DNA of 64,000 nucleotides from Paludibacteraceae bacterium (lineage in GTDB: Bacteria > Bacteroidota > Bacteroidia > Bacteroidales > Paludibacteraceae). The notes beneath the pieces are model-generated. The model had not been told where the DNA came from, searched no databases, and saw only the letters and a program-made list of their open reading frames with translations. The translations under genes and the position numbers were made by a program. Of this stretch, positions 63,796-64,000 are shown one piece after another. Positions within the stretch are counted from its first letter, which is position 1. Every line of letters begins with the position of its first letter. The stretch spans positions 31,071 to 95,070 of the forward strand of contig JAKSOA010000006.1 in NCBI GenBank assembly GCA_024405875.1, given 5' to 3'.

Positions 63796-63831
63796 ATTTT
63801 AACCAAGCACCTTTAGTAGATTTTTTTGAAA

Positions 63832-63873
63832 AAAAATCACCACCATCGCCTCAATGTCAGAGGTGTGGTGGTG
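63832..63873 (-). terminator. Intrinsic terminator for the gene at the right edge (copy 2 of a direct repeat)
   Basis: The same 42-bp sequence as 63018-63059, with the hairpin CACCACCA.../...TGGTGGTG followed on the minus strand by a run of T (ATTTTTTTTC). It ends the partial gene that continues past the right edge. Confidence 0.85.
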
Positions 63874-63894
63874 ATAATAAAGATGTTATAGTTT

Positions 63895-64000
63895 TTAATT
63901 ATTTATAAGGGATTCAACAGTGTTTATGAAAAGCTCCGCTTGAGGTTTGTATTCTTCAACAATTTCTTTGGTATTGTTAAAGAAGTCTTCATAATCACCA
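63895..64000 (-). CDS. C-terminal end of a gene that extends past the right edge
   Basis: The minus strand reads an open frame to the window edge with the final residues AELFINTVESLINN before a TAA at 63895-63897. The visible 34 residues (DYEDFFNNTKEIVEEYKPQ) are acidic and helical, similar in feel to a HEPN-type C-terminus, but this is too short to identify. The direct-repeat terminator follows it. Confidence 0.5.
   Translation of the reverse strand, partial: GDYEDFFNNTKEIVEEYKPQAELFINTVESLINN

Noticed and set aside
1-64000. CRISPR arrays, rRNA and tRNA genes
   Set aside because: None was recognised: no regular spacer-repeat array, no rRNA-like or cloverleaf segment was seen on either strand.

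Overview
The window looks like a chromosomal segment from a member of the order Bacteroidales (phylum Bacteroidota), probably an uncultured gut or rumen lineage. Three things support this: promoters of the Bacteroidota type (TTG, 19-21 bp, TAnnTTTG) in front of several genes; a secreted protein with a gliding-type (type IX secretion, type B) C-terminal sorting domain next to one ending in a Fibrobacter-type paralogous domain; and Bacteroidota-style housekeeping genes (long-form Rho, LuxS, ApbE lipoprotein, Ctp, DnaK with a GGSN-rich tail). No rRNA, tRNA, CRISPR array or transposase gene was seen.

Layout. 1-25 kb is mostly core: the end of a trmN6-like gene, luxS, an ATP-grasp-like gene, a purine permease, a Fic protein followed by a 0.5-kb gene graveyard, dnaK, a catalytically degenerate S9-peptidase-like protein, a sugar nucleotidyltransferase, an nfeD/stomatin pair, two secreted cysteine-repeat proteins, a sugar MFS transporter, engB/recR, a HAD protein, GT2, GNAT, purE, an EEP-family phosphatase/nuclease, rhomboid and an esterase. 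25.5-37.2 kb is an AT-rich defence island: an XRE regulator, two C5 DNA methyltransferases, a McrB-like NTPase, a LlaJI-type restriction nuclease and a Vsr endonuclease. Lodged between the two methyltransferases are a double-ATPase histidine kinase and a receiver-domain protein. 37.3-48.1 kb returns to AlbA_2, sirtuin, HU, argS, HD, ctp, dCMP deaminase, an antiporter, apbE and rho. 48.4-64 kb, all on the minus strand, holds a giant fibronectin-III-like secreted protein, a second defence island and a HEPN/MNT toxin-antitoxin pair. The second island is a RADAR-type operon (RdrA ATPase, RdrB adenosine deaminase) extended by an EVE/Mrr-like plus DUF2971 protein, two small proteins and a SAMHD1-like HD phosphohydrolase. 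A promoter-driven structured RNA lies directly upstream of rdrA.

The two most striking systems are (i) a LlaJI-like restriction-modification operon that carries its own phosphorelay-like pair, and (ii) an expanded RADAR operon joining adenosine deamination to a predicted dNTP hydrolase and a DUF2971 effector. At the DNA level the window also shows a strongly over-represented octamer (CATCGGGG, about 22 copies, missing from the RADAR island), a duplicated 94-bp hairpin element, and about 125-bp inverted repeats bracketing ctp. All assignments come from reading motifs by eye; no database search was run.
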